A stretch of DNA of 64,000 nucleotides from Methanoculleus sp. 7T (GTDB taxonomy: Archaea > Halobacteriota > Methanomicrobia > Methanomicrobiales > Methanoculleaceae). The position numbers and the translations under genes were made by a program. Numbering within the stretch: position 1 is the stretch's first letter; the number at the start of each line of letters is the position of its first letter. The stretch covers positions 682,001-746,000 of the forward strand of contig NZ_JALPRP010000001.1 in assembly GCF_023195915.1 (NCBI RefSeq). Direction: 5' to 3'. Shown here one piece after another: positions 55,390 through 64,000 of the stretch. The notes beneath the pieces were generated by a model that was given only the letters and a program-made list of their open reading frames with translations, did not search any database and was not told the origin of the DNA.

Positions 55390-56109
55390 TCAGGAGGTAT
55401 CGTCAAGTTCCAGCGGCGCATCGCCGACGGCCATCACCGCCCGGAAGGTCTCCGGAGTATCCAGGGCGACAACCTCCCCGCGGTCCACCACCGCAACCCG
55501 GCTGCAGAGCGCCTCCGCTTCCGCTATATCGTGAGTTGTAAAGATGACCGTCATCCCCCGCTCGCGGTTCAGCCGTCGAAGCAGGTCCCGGATCTCCCGG
55601 CGGCCGGGATCGTCCAACCCCTCCATGGGGTCGGCAAGGAAGAGGACATTCGGGTGTGCAATATACGCCCGGGCAATCTCAAGCCGCCGCACCATGGCCG
55701 AGGGGCAGGTCCCGACCGCGACATCCGCGCTCCCCGAGAGTCCGAATAGCCCGACGACCTCGGTGATCCTCCTTCTCCGGACATCATCGTCTAGGCCGTG
55801 CAGTCGTGCGTGAAAGTCCAGGTTCTCCCTGCAGGTCAGCGCAGGATCGAGCACCGGTTCCTGGAAGACGATGCCCATGCTCCGCCGCACGTCACCGAGA
55901 TTCCCGAGGATCGCAAGCGATGAACGCTCGGCAAACCCGGGAACCGGGAAGAGCATCGTCATGAGGACGGCAATCAGGGTCCGCCGGCCCTGACCGCAGG
56001 GGCAGAGGATGCCGAAAACCTCTCCGCTCTTCACATCGAACGGGATAGGACCGCGTGCCTGAAGCCTTTCCAGGCGCCGTATCAGGTCCTCAACGGTAAA
56101 GGCGGCCAT
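55390..56109 (-). CDS. Solitary ABC-type ATPase with degenerate nucleotide-binding motifs
   Basis: 239 residues with the overall sequence of a DrrA/ABC-2-type ATPase, but key motifs are altered. Walker A GxxGxGKST reads CPCGQGRRT (residues 36-44): the Lys is Arg. The LSGGQ signature reads CPSAM (135-139). Walker B LFLDEP reads LFLADP (156-161), losing the Mg-binding Asp and moving Asp to the catalytic position. The Q-loop Gln (FQEP, 83) and H-loop His (TTHD, 193) remain. No permease is adjacent. GGAGGAG directly upstream supports the start. It may bind but not hydrolyse ATP, or serve as a regulator (inference). Confidence 0.8.
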   Translation of the reverse strand: MAAFTVEDLIRRLERLQARGPIPFDVKSGEVFGILCPCGQGRRTLIAVLMTMLFPVPGFAERSSLAILGNLGDVRRSMGIVFQEPVLDPALTCRENLDFHARLHGLDDDVRRRRITEVVGLFGLSGSADVAVGTCPSAMVRRLEIARAYIAHPNVLFLADPMEGLDDPGRREIRDLLRRLNRERGMTVIFTTHDIAEAEALCSRVAVVDRGEVVALDTPETFRAVMAVGDAPLELDDTS

Positions 56110-56508
56110 GCTCCTCCGAACGGCCTCTTCCAGTCGGACAGAACGAGATCGTTTTCAATCACCCATCATTGAGGCATATACAGACCCCGGTGCATGAGAC
56201 CGGCATCCTCCATGCAGATATGTCGTGGGGATGTGCGCTCCGGAGCTCGTTATCCAATCCGGGGAAGGGGTTGCTCTGATAATCTTATTTTGGCTATCGA
56301 TATATGAAGATACCTATTTTGAAACAAAATTGAGAAGAGGTCTTTAACAGTTTTATATAGTATAATGTGCCCTTTTCAACGTAAAGCCATTGATAGGTGC
56401 CTACACATAAGTCACAACCGCGGAGGTTCCGGACCGGCGGCACCGCCGACGTGGTGAGTCTCCGGCTGAAGATATTTATGGTATGGGCCCGCCCGATGTA
56501 CCAAACTC
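56110..56508. other. Intergenic gap with two tandem TATA boxes
   Basis: TTTTATATAG (56351-56360) and GATATTTATGG (56471-56481) both read toward the DUF1614 gene. The second predicts a leaderless transcript from about 56500. The first would start a 130-nt leader or a separate small RNA from about 56380 that contains a GGCGGCACCGCC hairpin. No protein gene is seen. Confidence 0.45.
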
Positions 56509-57216
56509 ATGGCGACCGAACTCCCGGGGATCGCGATCCTGCCGATCCCTTTCAGCCCCGAGCAGGTCATCATAGCTCTGGCCGTCCTCATACCGGCTCT
56601 GGTCATCTTCAACCTCCTCCTCATCAGCGAGGAGGTCTTTGAGTCGATCGGGTTCGGGTTCTACCAAGCGGTGCTGGTGACCGTTGGGGCGCTCCTCGGC
56701 AGTCTGATCAACATACCGCTGGTTCCCGTCGACGAAGCCGTCATCGCGGTCAACGTCGGCGGCGCCGTCATTCCGCTCTTCGTGACCCTCGGGATGGTCG
56801 CACGAGGCCGGGTCTCGCCCGTAAAGACCCTCGTCGCCATCGCCATCGTGTCGCTCGTCGCCTACGCGTTCGCAACGCCTGTCCCCGGCCTCGGGATCAC
56901 CATGCCGTTCTATGTCGCGCCGCTCGCCGGGGCTGCCGTAGGACTCTTCCTCGCCCGCGGCTGCCGCGCCGCCCCGGGACTTGCCTACGCCGGCGGGACC
57001 ATGGGGACCCTGCTCGGCGCCGACCTCTTCAACCTCGCCGACCCGGAGGTGCTCACAGCGCTTGTCGGAGGCAAAACAACAGTCCTTTCCATAGGCGGGG
57101 CCGGGATATTCGACGGTATCTTCATCACCGGCGTGCTCTCGGTCCTGCTGGCCGCGTATGCAGGGAGACGCCTGCGGGAGAAGGCGGGAGTCTGTCCGCA
57201 GGAGCAAGGAGAGTGA
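56509..57216 (+). CDS. DUF1614 integral membrane protein (second copy)
   Basis: 235 residues, about seven transmembrane spans. It shares with the protein at 41443-42195 the motifs GSLINIPLVPVDEAVI, VNVGGAVIPLFVTLG, PVPGLGITMPFYVAPLAG, GTMGTLLGADLFNL and LSIGGAGIFDGIFITGV. Function unknown. It is probably a separate unit with a leaderless transcript. Confidence 0.82.
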   Translation: MATELPGIAILPIPFSPEQVIIALAVLIPALVIFNLLLISEEVFESIGFGFYQAVLVTVGALLGSLINIPLVPVDEAVIAVNVGGAVIPLFVTLGMVARGRVSPVKTLVAIAIVSLVAYAFATPVPGLGITMPFYVAPLAGAAVGLFLARGCRAAPGLAYAGGTMGTLLGADLFNLADPEVLTALVGGKTTVLSIGGAGIFDGIFITGVLSVLLAAYAGRRLREKAGVCPQEQGE

Positions 57217-57282
57217 CGGGCGGCCAAAGAGGGAGACGGCGATCCGATCTCACGCGAAGTGCGATGGTTTGAACGTCCGGCT

Positions 57283-57321
57283 CTTGAGAAGCCGAAGGCC
57301 TTCGAGACGCGAGAGGGAGGG
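57283..57321. repeat. Dispersed intergenic repeat, partial copy C
   Basis: TTGAGAAGCCGAAGGCCTTCGAG, a hairpin related to copies A and B, is followed by a GAGAGGGAGGGA tract. Only the hairpin and the start of the purine/pyrimidine block are kept. It lies in the 172-bp gap before asnB ends. Confidence 0.45.
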
Positions 57322-57388
57322 ACCATACGGAACTCACGCCTTCGCGTAAGGCAACCCGATATTCTGGAGCGCTACCCGTTCAGGCGGA

Positions 57389-59197
<1,809 letters not shown>

Positions 59198-59209
59198 ACC
59201 AGGGATCGG

Positions 59210-59656
59210 TTACTCGTCGGAGCAGGTCTTGTCCAGGCCCGTGCCGTTGAGGTCGCAGGACGGACAGGGCGCCGAACCGTTCACCACACGGTAAGCGTCC
59301 GCAAGGACCGCAGCGTTCGCGAGCAGGCCCGCAATCAGGATCGCCTCCAAGATCTCGGCCCGGGTTGCGCCCTTCGCCATAGCCGACTGCATGTGATACT
59401 CAACGCAGTGGCTGCACTTGAGCGCGGCGCCCACCGCTAGGCTGATCAACTCGATCGTCTTCGGTTCGAGTTGGCTGGTCTCGACCACGGCGCCTTTGTA
59501 GAGCAGGTGCGAGATGAGGATCTCGGGCCGTTCCGCCATCCGCTCAAAAATCAGGGGAACCCTGCCGTACTCGCTCTCAATCTCCCGAAGGAGTTCATCC
59601 GCAATCGCTTTTGATCCCCGTTCCGCAATCCTCGCAGATATCTTCTCGAAATCCAT
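59210..59656 (-). CDS. Carboxymuconolactone decarboxylase-like (AhpD-fold) protein
   Basis: 148 residues. An AhpD-type CxxC within KCSHCVEYHMQSAMAKGATR (near residue 80) with the following His is the redox motif of the family; another pair, CPSC, lies in the C-terminal tail, which ends GLDKTCSDE. Peroxidase or disulfide-reductase activity is more likely than decarboxylation (family knowledge). It follows mmp7 by 2 bp, so it belongs to the marker operon. The extra C-terminal Cys-containing tail is unusual. Confidence 0.85.
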   Translation of the reverse strand: MDFEKISARIAERGSKAIADELLREIESEYGRVPLIFERMAERPEILISHLLYKGAVVETSQLEPKTIELISLAVGAALKCSHCVEYHMQSAMAKGATRAEILEAILIAGLLANAAVLADAYRVVNGSAPCPSCDLNGTGLDKTCSDE

Positions 59657-59658
59657 CG

Positions 59659-60600
59659 CTACACCAATATCCTGGTCTCCGAAAAGGGTTTAATCCGTAT
59701 CAATATGTAATTGCGCATCCGTGACGGCAGAACGTCGGCGATATCTTCCACGATGACACCGTCGGCAACCTCAAGCGCCCGTATGTCGTCGGCGTAGAGG
59801 TCGTAGGGGAGTTTCACCCGCAGCCCTTCCATCTGGGCGGTCACCGGCGTCGGGTGCGTCAGCATGCTGACCTCCTGGATCCGCTCCTCGAGGATCGCCA
59901 TTAGGCGGGGCGGGAAGACGGAGAGGGGATCCCTTGCAAGGTCGTCCCGCCGGGCGTCCAGGGTGCGGGAGACCTCGTCCACCAGTTCGTCGAGTTTCGA
60001 AAGTTCCTCCGGGCGCTTGAACCGGTGCATGATCCTCCCCACCCCCCCGACATACCCCTCGACAGGCGGGTCGATGATCCGCATCAGCGTCTCCCGGTCG
60101 GGGGCCCCGGTCACCACGATCGGCACGCGGATCCCCCGACGGAGCACCGGGAACTTCTGCCTGATACACTCCTCGAAGCTCCCGAGGGCGTAGACGGCGA
60201 GATCGTGCTCGTTGATGATATCCCGCTCCTCGTCGTTGAGGTTCGCGATCCGCTTCCCAAACCCTCGCGCAAGCCCGACCATGTTGGTCTTCGCGCCGGC
60301 CCGCCGGAGATACTCGGCGATATCGCAGGCGGTGTGGGGGAGGTGGTGGATCTCCAGGCTCGGGCTGACCACGGCGATCTCGGTCCCGACGAGGGGCGCC
60401 TCGGTCACCTCACCGGCGAGCGGCTTTGCAACCTCTCGGATCAGGTCGATGTCGTCCCGCGGCACGAACGACTGGAGCACGACGTCTTGGGCCATGACGT
60501 GTTTCTGCACGATGTAGCCCCCGAGGTCGTCGATCAAGTCCATGATCTCGTCGTGCCGGTAGACGCCCCCCTTGTAGGTCACCGGCACCAGCGTCGTCAC
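59659..60600 (-). CDS. mmp7: Methanogenesis marker protein 7
   Basis: 313 residues starting MTTLVPVTYKGGVYRHDEIM. The sequence GGYIVQKHVMAQDVVLQSFV and the region AVYALGSFEECIRQKFPVL match the methanogen-specific Mmp7 family. Mmp7 is reported as a component of the ATP-driven methyl-coenzyme M reductase activation complex. Overlaps mmp17 by 4 nt, as in other methanogens. Confidence 0.9.
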   Translation of the reverse strand: MTTLVPVTYKGGVYRHDEIMDLIDDLGGYIVQKHVMAQDVVLQSFVPRDDIDLIREVAKPLAGEVTEAPLVGTEIAVVSPSLEIHHLPHTACDIAEYLRRAGAKTNMVGLARGFGKRIANLNDEERDIINEHDLAVYALGSFEECIRQKFPVLRRGIRVPIVVTGAPDRETLMRIIDPPVEGYVGGVGRIMHRFKRPEELSKLDELVDEVSRTLDARRDDLARDPLSVFPPRLMAILEERIQEVSMLTHPTPVTAQMEGLRVKLPYDLYADDIRALEVADGVIVEDIADVLPSRMRNYILIRIKPFSETRILV

Positions 60601-61181
60601 AGCGTCACCCCCATCTTCTCAAACATCGGTTTGATCATGGTTTCCACGATATCGCCCGGCAGGGTATCCTCGCTTGCTACGTAGTAGAACGTTCCCCCCT
60701 TGATATACTGGCGACGGACCTTGAACCCTTCGGGGGCGATATACTGGAGCGCGTAGATGACATCCTTATAGAGCGTCTCGCTCGGATCGGCCACCACCAT
60801 CTCTTCGAGTTCCTCCGCCCCGACCACCCCTGCCGGGAGGACGACGGTGAACCGGTCGGGCTGGTCGACGTTCTCCTTACCGTAGCGGGCCCAGAGTTTC
60901 CGGAGCAGCGGTGCAAGGTAGGTCTCGTCGCCGATATCGAGCACGATCTCTTTCTCGCCTGGGTTGACGTTCGCAAAGTCGCTGACGCGGATTGCACGCG
61001 GCATATGCCGCAGTCGACCGGCGGCAACGAAGATCGGCGCCTTCGGGTCGACGTAGATATGCAGCTGGTCGATCACCTTGATCAGGTCGAGGTCCTGGAG
61101 CACGTCGCCCGCTATCCGCTCATAGGCCTCTCTCCCGACCTCATCGGGGGATTCGACTACGAAGTAGTTCAACGGGGGCAT
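60597..61181 (-). CDS. mmp17: Methanogenesis marker protein 17
   Basis: 194 residues starting MPPLNYFVVESPDEVGREAY. No Cys residue is seen, so it should not itself ligate an Fe-S cluster by thiolates. It is a methanogen-specific family that accompanies Mmp7 and is reported in the MCR activation complex. It directly abuts mmp15. Confidence 0.9.
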   Translation of the reverse strand: MPPLNYFVVESPDEVGREAYERIAGDVLQDLDLIKVIDQLHIYVDPKAPIFVAAGRLRHMPRAIRVSDFANVNPGEKEIVLDIGDETYLAPLLRKLWARYGKENVDQPDRFTVVLPAGVVGAEELEEMVVADPSETLYKDVIYALQYIAPEGFKVRRQYIKGGTFYYVASEDTLPGDIVETMIKPMFEKMGVTL

Positions 61182-62420
61182 CTACTCTCCCTGGACAAAC
61201 CCGGACGCGAGCAGGGCGGACCCGACCGCGCCGATGTACTGCGAGTAGGGCGGGACGACGATCTCGGTCTGCAGGAGCTGGCCCATCGCGTAGACCAGCC
61301 CCTCGATCAGCGAGGTGCCGCCCACCATGATCACCGGCTCCTTGATGTCGATCTCCTGCAGCTGCTGTTCAAAGACCTGTTCGGCGACACTGTGGCAGGC
61401 CGCAGCCGCCACGTCCTCCCGCGAGCTCCCTGCCGCAAGCGCGTTCACCAAACTCTGCGTCCCGAAGACGATACAGTAACTGTTCATCGGGACGTTCTTC
61501 CCCATGCCCTTCATGGCAAGCGGCCCGAGTTCGGTGATATCCACGCCGAGACGTTTTGCGGTCATCTCCAGGAACCGGCCGCTCGCACCGGCGCAGATCC
61601 CGCCCATCGTGAAGGTCCCGGGAATACCGTCGATCACGCTGATCGCCTTGTTGTCCATACCGCCGATATCGATGACGGTCGAGGCGCCCCGCTGGTGGCC
61701 GGCGAGGTAGACGGCGCCCTTCGAGTTAACCGTCAGTTCCTCTTGGACCAGGTCCGCCCCGAGGTGCTTGCCGATCAGGAACCGCCCGTATCCGGTGGTG
61801 CCGATAGCCTGGATATCCTCACGGGCGAGGCCCGCCATCTCGAGCGCGTCCGCGATGGCGCTCTCGGCGCTCTTGAGCACCTCGGTCGTCGGATGCCAGC
61901 CGGTGCCGACGATCTCGTTGTCCTTCATCACGACCGCCTTTGTGGTACTCGATCCCGAGTCGACGCCCATCGTGATCCCGGTCTGCTCCTCGCGGGCAAG
62001 GAGCGCTCTCCTCCGGGCGATGGTCGTCAGCGCCTCCATCCTCGTGAGAAGGGTCCCCGAGGTCGTCCGCTCGGTGAAGGAGTAACTCACCACCGGGAGC
62101 TTCGAATGTTCGGGGATGTATCGGCGAAGCTCGTTTCTGACGATCGCCGCCTCGGCGCACCGGAAGCAGGTGCCGATGAAGACCCCGTCCGCATCCACCT
62201 TCCCGTCCACGAGCGCCATGCCCCGGGCGATCATCAGTTTTAGGTCGGCGCTCCTGACATCAAGCCCGAATGTATCGACCGCCCGCTCGACATCGGCGAG
62301 CGCAATGTCCGGGAAGAAGACCTCCGCGCCCACCGCTTCGGCGGCATCGTAGATCTCCTTCTGAACGCCGCTGTACTCGGGGCCGCAGGATAGCTGGGCG
62401 ATCCGCACCTTTCGGCTCAT
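61182..62420 (-). CDS. mmp15: Methanogenesis marker protein 15 (BadF/HgdC-type ATPase)
   Basis: 412 residues. The ASKHA-type ATPase core shows [17 protein letters not shown] (phosphate-binding loop), [15 protein letters not shown] and [20 protein letters not shown], with a Cys that in HgdC-type activators helps bind an intersubunit 4Fe-4S cluster. TCFRCAEA in the N-terminal third is another Cys pair. It is similar to activators of 2-hydroxyacyl-CoA dehydratases; a role in ATP-driven electron activation for MCR is inferred. It overlaps mmp5 by 4 nt. Confidence 0.92.
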   Translation of the reverse strand: MSRKVRIAQLSCGPEYSGVQKEIYDAAEAVGAEVFFPDIALADVERAVDTFGLDVRSADLKLMIARGMALVDGKVDADGVFIGTCFRCAEAAIVRNELRRYIPEHSKLPVVSYSFTERTTSGTLLTRMEALTTIARRRALLAREEQTGITMGVDSGSSTTKAVVMKDNEIVGTGWHPTTEVLKSAESAIADALEMAGLAREDIQAIGTTGYGRFLIGKHLGADLVQEELTVNSKGAVYLAGHQRGASTVIDIGGMDNKAISVIDGIPGTFTMGGICAGASGRFLEMTAKRLGVDITELGPLAMKGMGKNVPMNSYCIVFGTQSLVNALAAGSSREDVAAAACHSVAEQVFEQQLQEIDIKEPVIMVGGTSLIEGLVYAMGQLLQTEIVVPPYSQYIGAVGSALLASGFVQGE

Positions 62421-62869
62421 GCTTCACCTCCGTTCGGGAGACCGGCAAGGAACTTCTTGATGGAGGCGACGAACTGCACGCCCTCCTCCTCATTCGTGGG
62501 ATACTTCAGCTCCAGGATCGGGATACCGCTCTGGCGCAGGGAGAATAAGATCAACTCGTCGGTGCGGGCGCACCCCATGCACCCGAACGCAAGGTCCGCA
62601 TCGGTGACGATGACCGCGGCCTCGGCCTCCTCGATGAGGGGGCCGTAGATCGCCATCCGCCCCCGGACTCCGGACGGCACCTCGACGGCCGCGTATTTCA
62701 GGCCGCGTTTCGGCTCTTCGGGCGTGATCTGCAGGGGCGGGGAGTCAACCCCGGCGGTCTGTATCCGCTCCCGGATACCGAGGGCTGCACCGAGCGGTTT
62801 ATGGCCGAACCTGGCCACGAGGTCGGAGAGGATGAGGCTCGTTGCAGGATAGATAAACACCTTTGCCAT
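62417..62869 (-). CDS. mmp5: Methanogenesis marker protein 5
   Basis: 150 residues starting [20 protein letters not shown], with [15 protein letters not shown] as a conserved CxxC near residue 105. It is a methanogen-specific family of unknown biochemical role. It lies between mmp6 and mmp15. Confidence 0.9.
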   Translation of the reverse strand: MAKVFIYPATSLILSDLVARFGHKPLGAALGIRERIQTAGVDSPPLQITPEEPKRGLKYAAVEVPSGVRGRMAIYGPLIEEAEAAVIVTDADLAFGCMGCARTDELILFSLRQSGIPILELKYPTNEEEGVQFVASIKKFLAGLPNGGEA

Positions 62870-62874
62870 TGTAT

Positions 62875-63330
62875 TCAGGACTCCTCTTCTATCAGTTCTT
62901 GTAATCGCTTAATATCCAGTACTGGTTTCTTCTCGCGTTCAGGCGCCGGCTCCGGCGCCTCTTCCCCTCGTTCGACAACCTCAAGGCCATGGGTGATGTA
63001 GCGGAGGATGCGGAACTCCCGTTCGTGGCCGAGGTAGCCGGGCCTCGCCCCGCCGAGGTTCGCCCGGCATCGACGCGGGTCCCCGGGCGGGAACCCCCGG
63101 TCCTTGACGAAGATGTGGGTGGGGTCGAACGTGCGGATCTCGGCGATGAGGCGGTCGACCGCCTCAGGAACGCCCGTCACCTGCAGTCCGAAGCACGTCT
63201 CCTTGATCAGGACGCCTTCGGACGCCTCGTAGGCCCTGAGCGCAAGCTCTCCGGGAGTCATCGACGGGGACTCGACGAAGACGTATTTGGTCACCGTGCC
63301 CACGTAGCCCGGTGTGTAGTCGGCCATCAC
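62875..63330 (-). CDS. mmp6: Methanogenesis marker protein 6
   Basis: 151 residues from MMADYTPGYVGTVTKYVFVE; MADY is an alternative start. It includes FVKDRGFPPGDPRRCRANLG and YLGHEREFRILRYITHGLEV. The C-terminal tail is charged. Mmp6 is reported with Mmp3, Mmp7 and Mmp17 in the MCR activation complex. Overlaps mmp3 by 4 nt. Confidence 0.9.
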   Translation of the reverse strand: MMADYTPGYVGTVTKYVFVESPSMTPGELALRAYEASEGVLIKETCFGLQVTGVPEAVDRLIAEIRTFDPTHIFVKDRGFPPGDPRRCRANLGGARPGYLGHEREFRILRYITHGLEVVERGEEAPEPAPEREKKPVLDIKRLQELIEEES

Positions 63331-64000
63331 TTCACCTCCCTTACGTATACTGTCGTTCCTTCGCGCATTGTGTCGAGTTTCTCCGCGTCGAGCACCTTCC
63401 CGATGATGTTCGTGCCGGTGAGCGGCTCGGACGTCGGGCCGAACTCGGCGTTCGGTAAGGACCGGACGCCGACCATGCCCGCGCCACGTCGCGAGTCGTT
63501 GGTCATCGCGAGGGTGAACGCAGGCACCTCGCCGGTAGGCACGTTCTCAGGGATGATCCCGACGCCCTTCCCGATCTTCGGTTTGAAGAGGGAGACGTCC
63601 TCGAACCTGAAGACAAGCGGCATCTTCCCGACGGCGTGGTGCTTGAGCCCGGTCACCTCACGGAAGATCGTGACCGACCGAGGCGCCGCCGCCTCCTCGA
63701 GGGTGACGCTGATGACCTGATCGGGCGGTTGCGTTGCGACCTTAACCGCCCCGTCGGCCAGCACCTCAAGCGTCGTCGCCGGGGTCTGGCCGACCACCAC
63801 GCGGTCTCCTCCGGCCGCATCGGCGGTGAGGGCTACACCGCGCCGGGCGGCGGCCGCCTCCGCCTCCGCAAGCGTAAACCCGACCAGGTCGAACTGTTCC
63901 GGTTCGGCCCGGATGGCAAGGAGGTCGTTATCACCGGCAAATCGCACGAGCTCGATGCCGTGAACCACCCGCCCGACGACGGTATGCGCCGGGCTTGCCG
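63327..64000 (-). CDS. mmp3: Methanogenesis marker protein 3 (C-terminal part; cut by window edge)
   Basis: The frame is open to the window end: residues before GTG 63968 read SPAHTVVGRVVHGIELVRFA, so the gene continues leftward of its visible part and GTG 63968 is not the start. About 224 residues are seen, including FTLAEAEAAAARRGVALTAD and TGLKHHAVGKMPLVFRFEDV, matching the methanogen-specific UPF0288/Mmp3 family with a cyclophilin-like portion. It is the first visible gene of the marker operon. Confidence 0.88.
   Translation of the reverse strand, partial: ASPAHTVVGRVVHGIELVRFAGDNDLLAIRAEPEQFDLVGFTLAEAEAAAARRGVALTADAAGGDRVVVGQTPATTLEVLADGAVKVATQPPDQVISVTLEEAAAPRSVTIFREVTGLKHHAVGKMPLVFRFEDVSLFKPKIGKGVGIIPENVPTGEVPAFTLAMTNDSRRGAGMVGVRSLPNAEFGPTSEPLTGTNIIGKVLDAEKLDTMREGTTVYVREVK

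Overview
The window is a GC-rich chromosomal segment from a hydrogenotrophic methanogen. Inference: order Methanomicrobiales, most like Methanoculleus. The reasons are an archaeal S10/spc ribosomal operon, mtd and mer of the H4MPT/F420 C1 pathway, six methanogenesis marker genes, archaeal tRNAs, Nop5/fibrillarin/Cbf5, and an S-layer protein with a DUF3821-type N-terminus and a PGF-CTERM tail. There is no rRNA operon, no CRISPR array and no intact mobile element.

Layout. (1) 1-14383, minus strand: a long ribosomal protein operon running uL3, uL4, uL23, uL2, uS19, uL22, uS3, uL29, Rnp1, uS17, uL14, uL24, eS4, uL5, uS14, uS8, uL6, eL32, eL19, uL18, uS5, uL30, uL15, secY, then adkA, a DUF106 (EMC3/YidC-like) protein and cmk, which is cut by the window edge. 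About 620 nt of strongly hairpin-forming leader precede uL3. (2) 15-19 kb: a Tfx-type regulator divergent from mtd, then a GalT-like gene and mer. (3) 19-22.6 kb: an FtsZ/tubulin-fold protein with a degenerate GTP-binding loop, an NrpR-like regulator, dcd and tRNA-Arg. (4) 22.7-38.3 kb: a cell-surface region with two giant Ig/VWA paralogues, a PEGA protein and the S-layer protein. It is interspersed with AMP phosphorylase, a TnpB remnant, a frameshifted surface-anchor remnant and a Fic protein with a likely autoregulatory operator. (5) 38.7-52.3 kb: housekeeping and accessory genes: ThyA-like, tRNA-Gln, a TIM-barrel isomerase, a decayed HepT, DUF1614, fibrillarin plus Nop5, a cation exchanger, a TctA-like permease, hemD plus cbf5, tRNA-Ser, a CPBP protease, MFS, aldo/keto reductase, VOC and RDD proteins. 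(6) 52.3-57.2 kb: a winged-helix regulator divergent from bacterial-type groES-groEL, a rhodanese lipoprotein, a solitary ABC ATPase whose nucleotide-binding motifs are mostly lost, and a second DUF1614 gene. (7) 57.4-64 kb, minus strand: a tight operon of mmp3, mmp6, mmp5, mmp15, mmp17 and mmp7, followed almost without gaps by a carboxymuconolactone decarboxylase-like gene and asnB.

How the genes work together. The left third builds the translation and membrane-insertion machinery. mtd and mer catalyse consecutive F420-dependent steps of CO2 reduction to methane. The right-hand marker cluster belongs to the system that assembles or activates methyl-coenzyme M reductase. The centre is devoted to the cell envelope and shows gene decay (TnpB, HepT and an anchor domain). 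The most distinctive items are the tubulin-fold protein, the marker operon extended by CMD and asnB, the motif-poor ABC ATPase, the paired VWA proteins of which one has lost its metal site, the structured S10 leader, and the palindromes in the mtd and fic promoters. All calls rest on reading the sequence; no database search was run.
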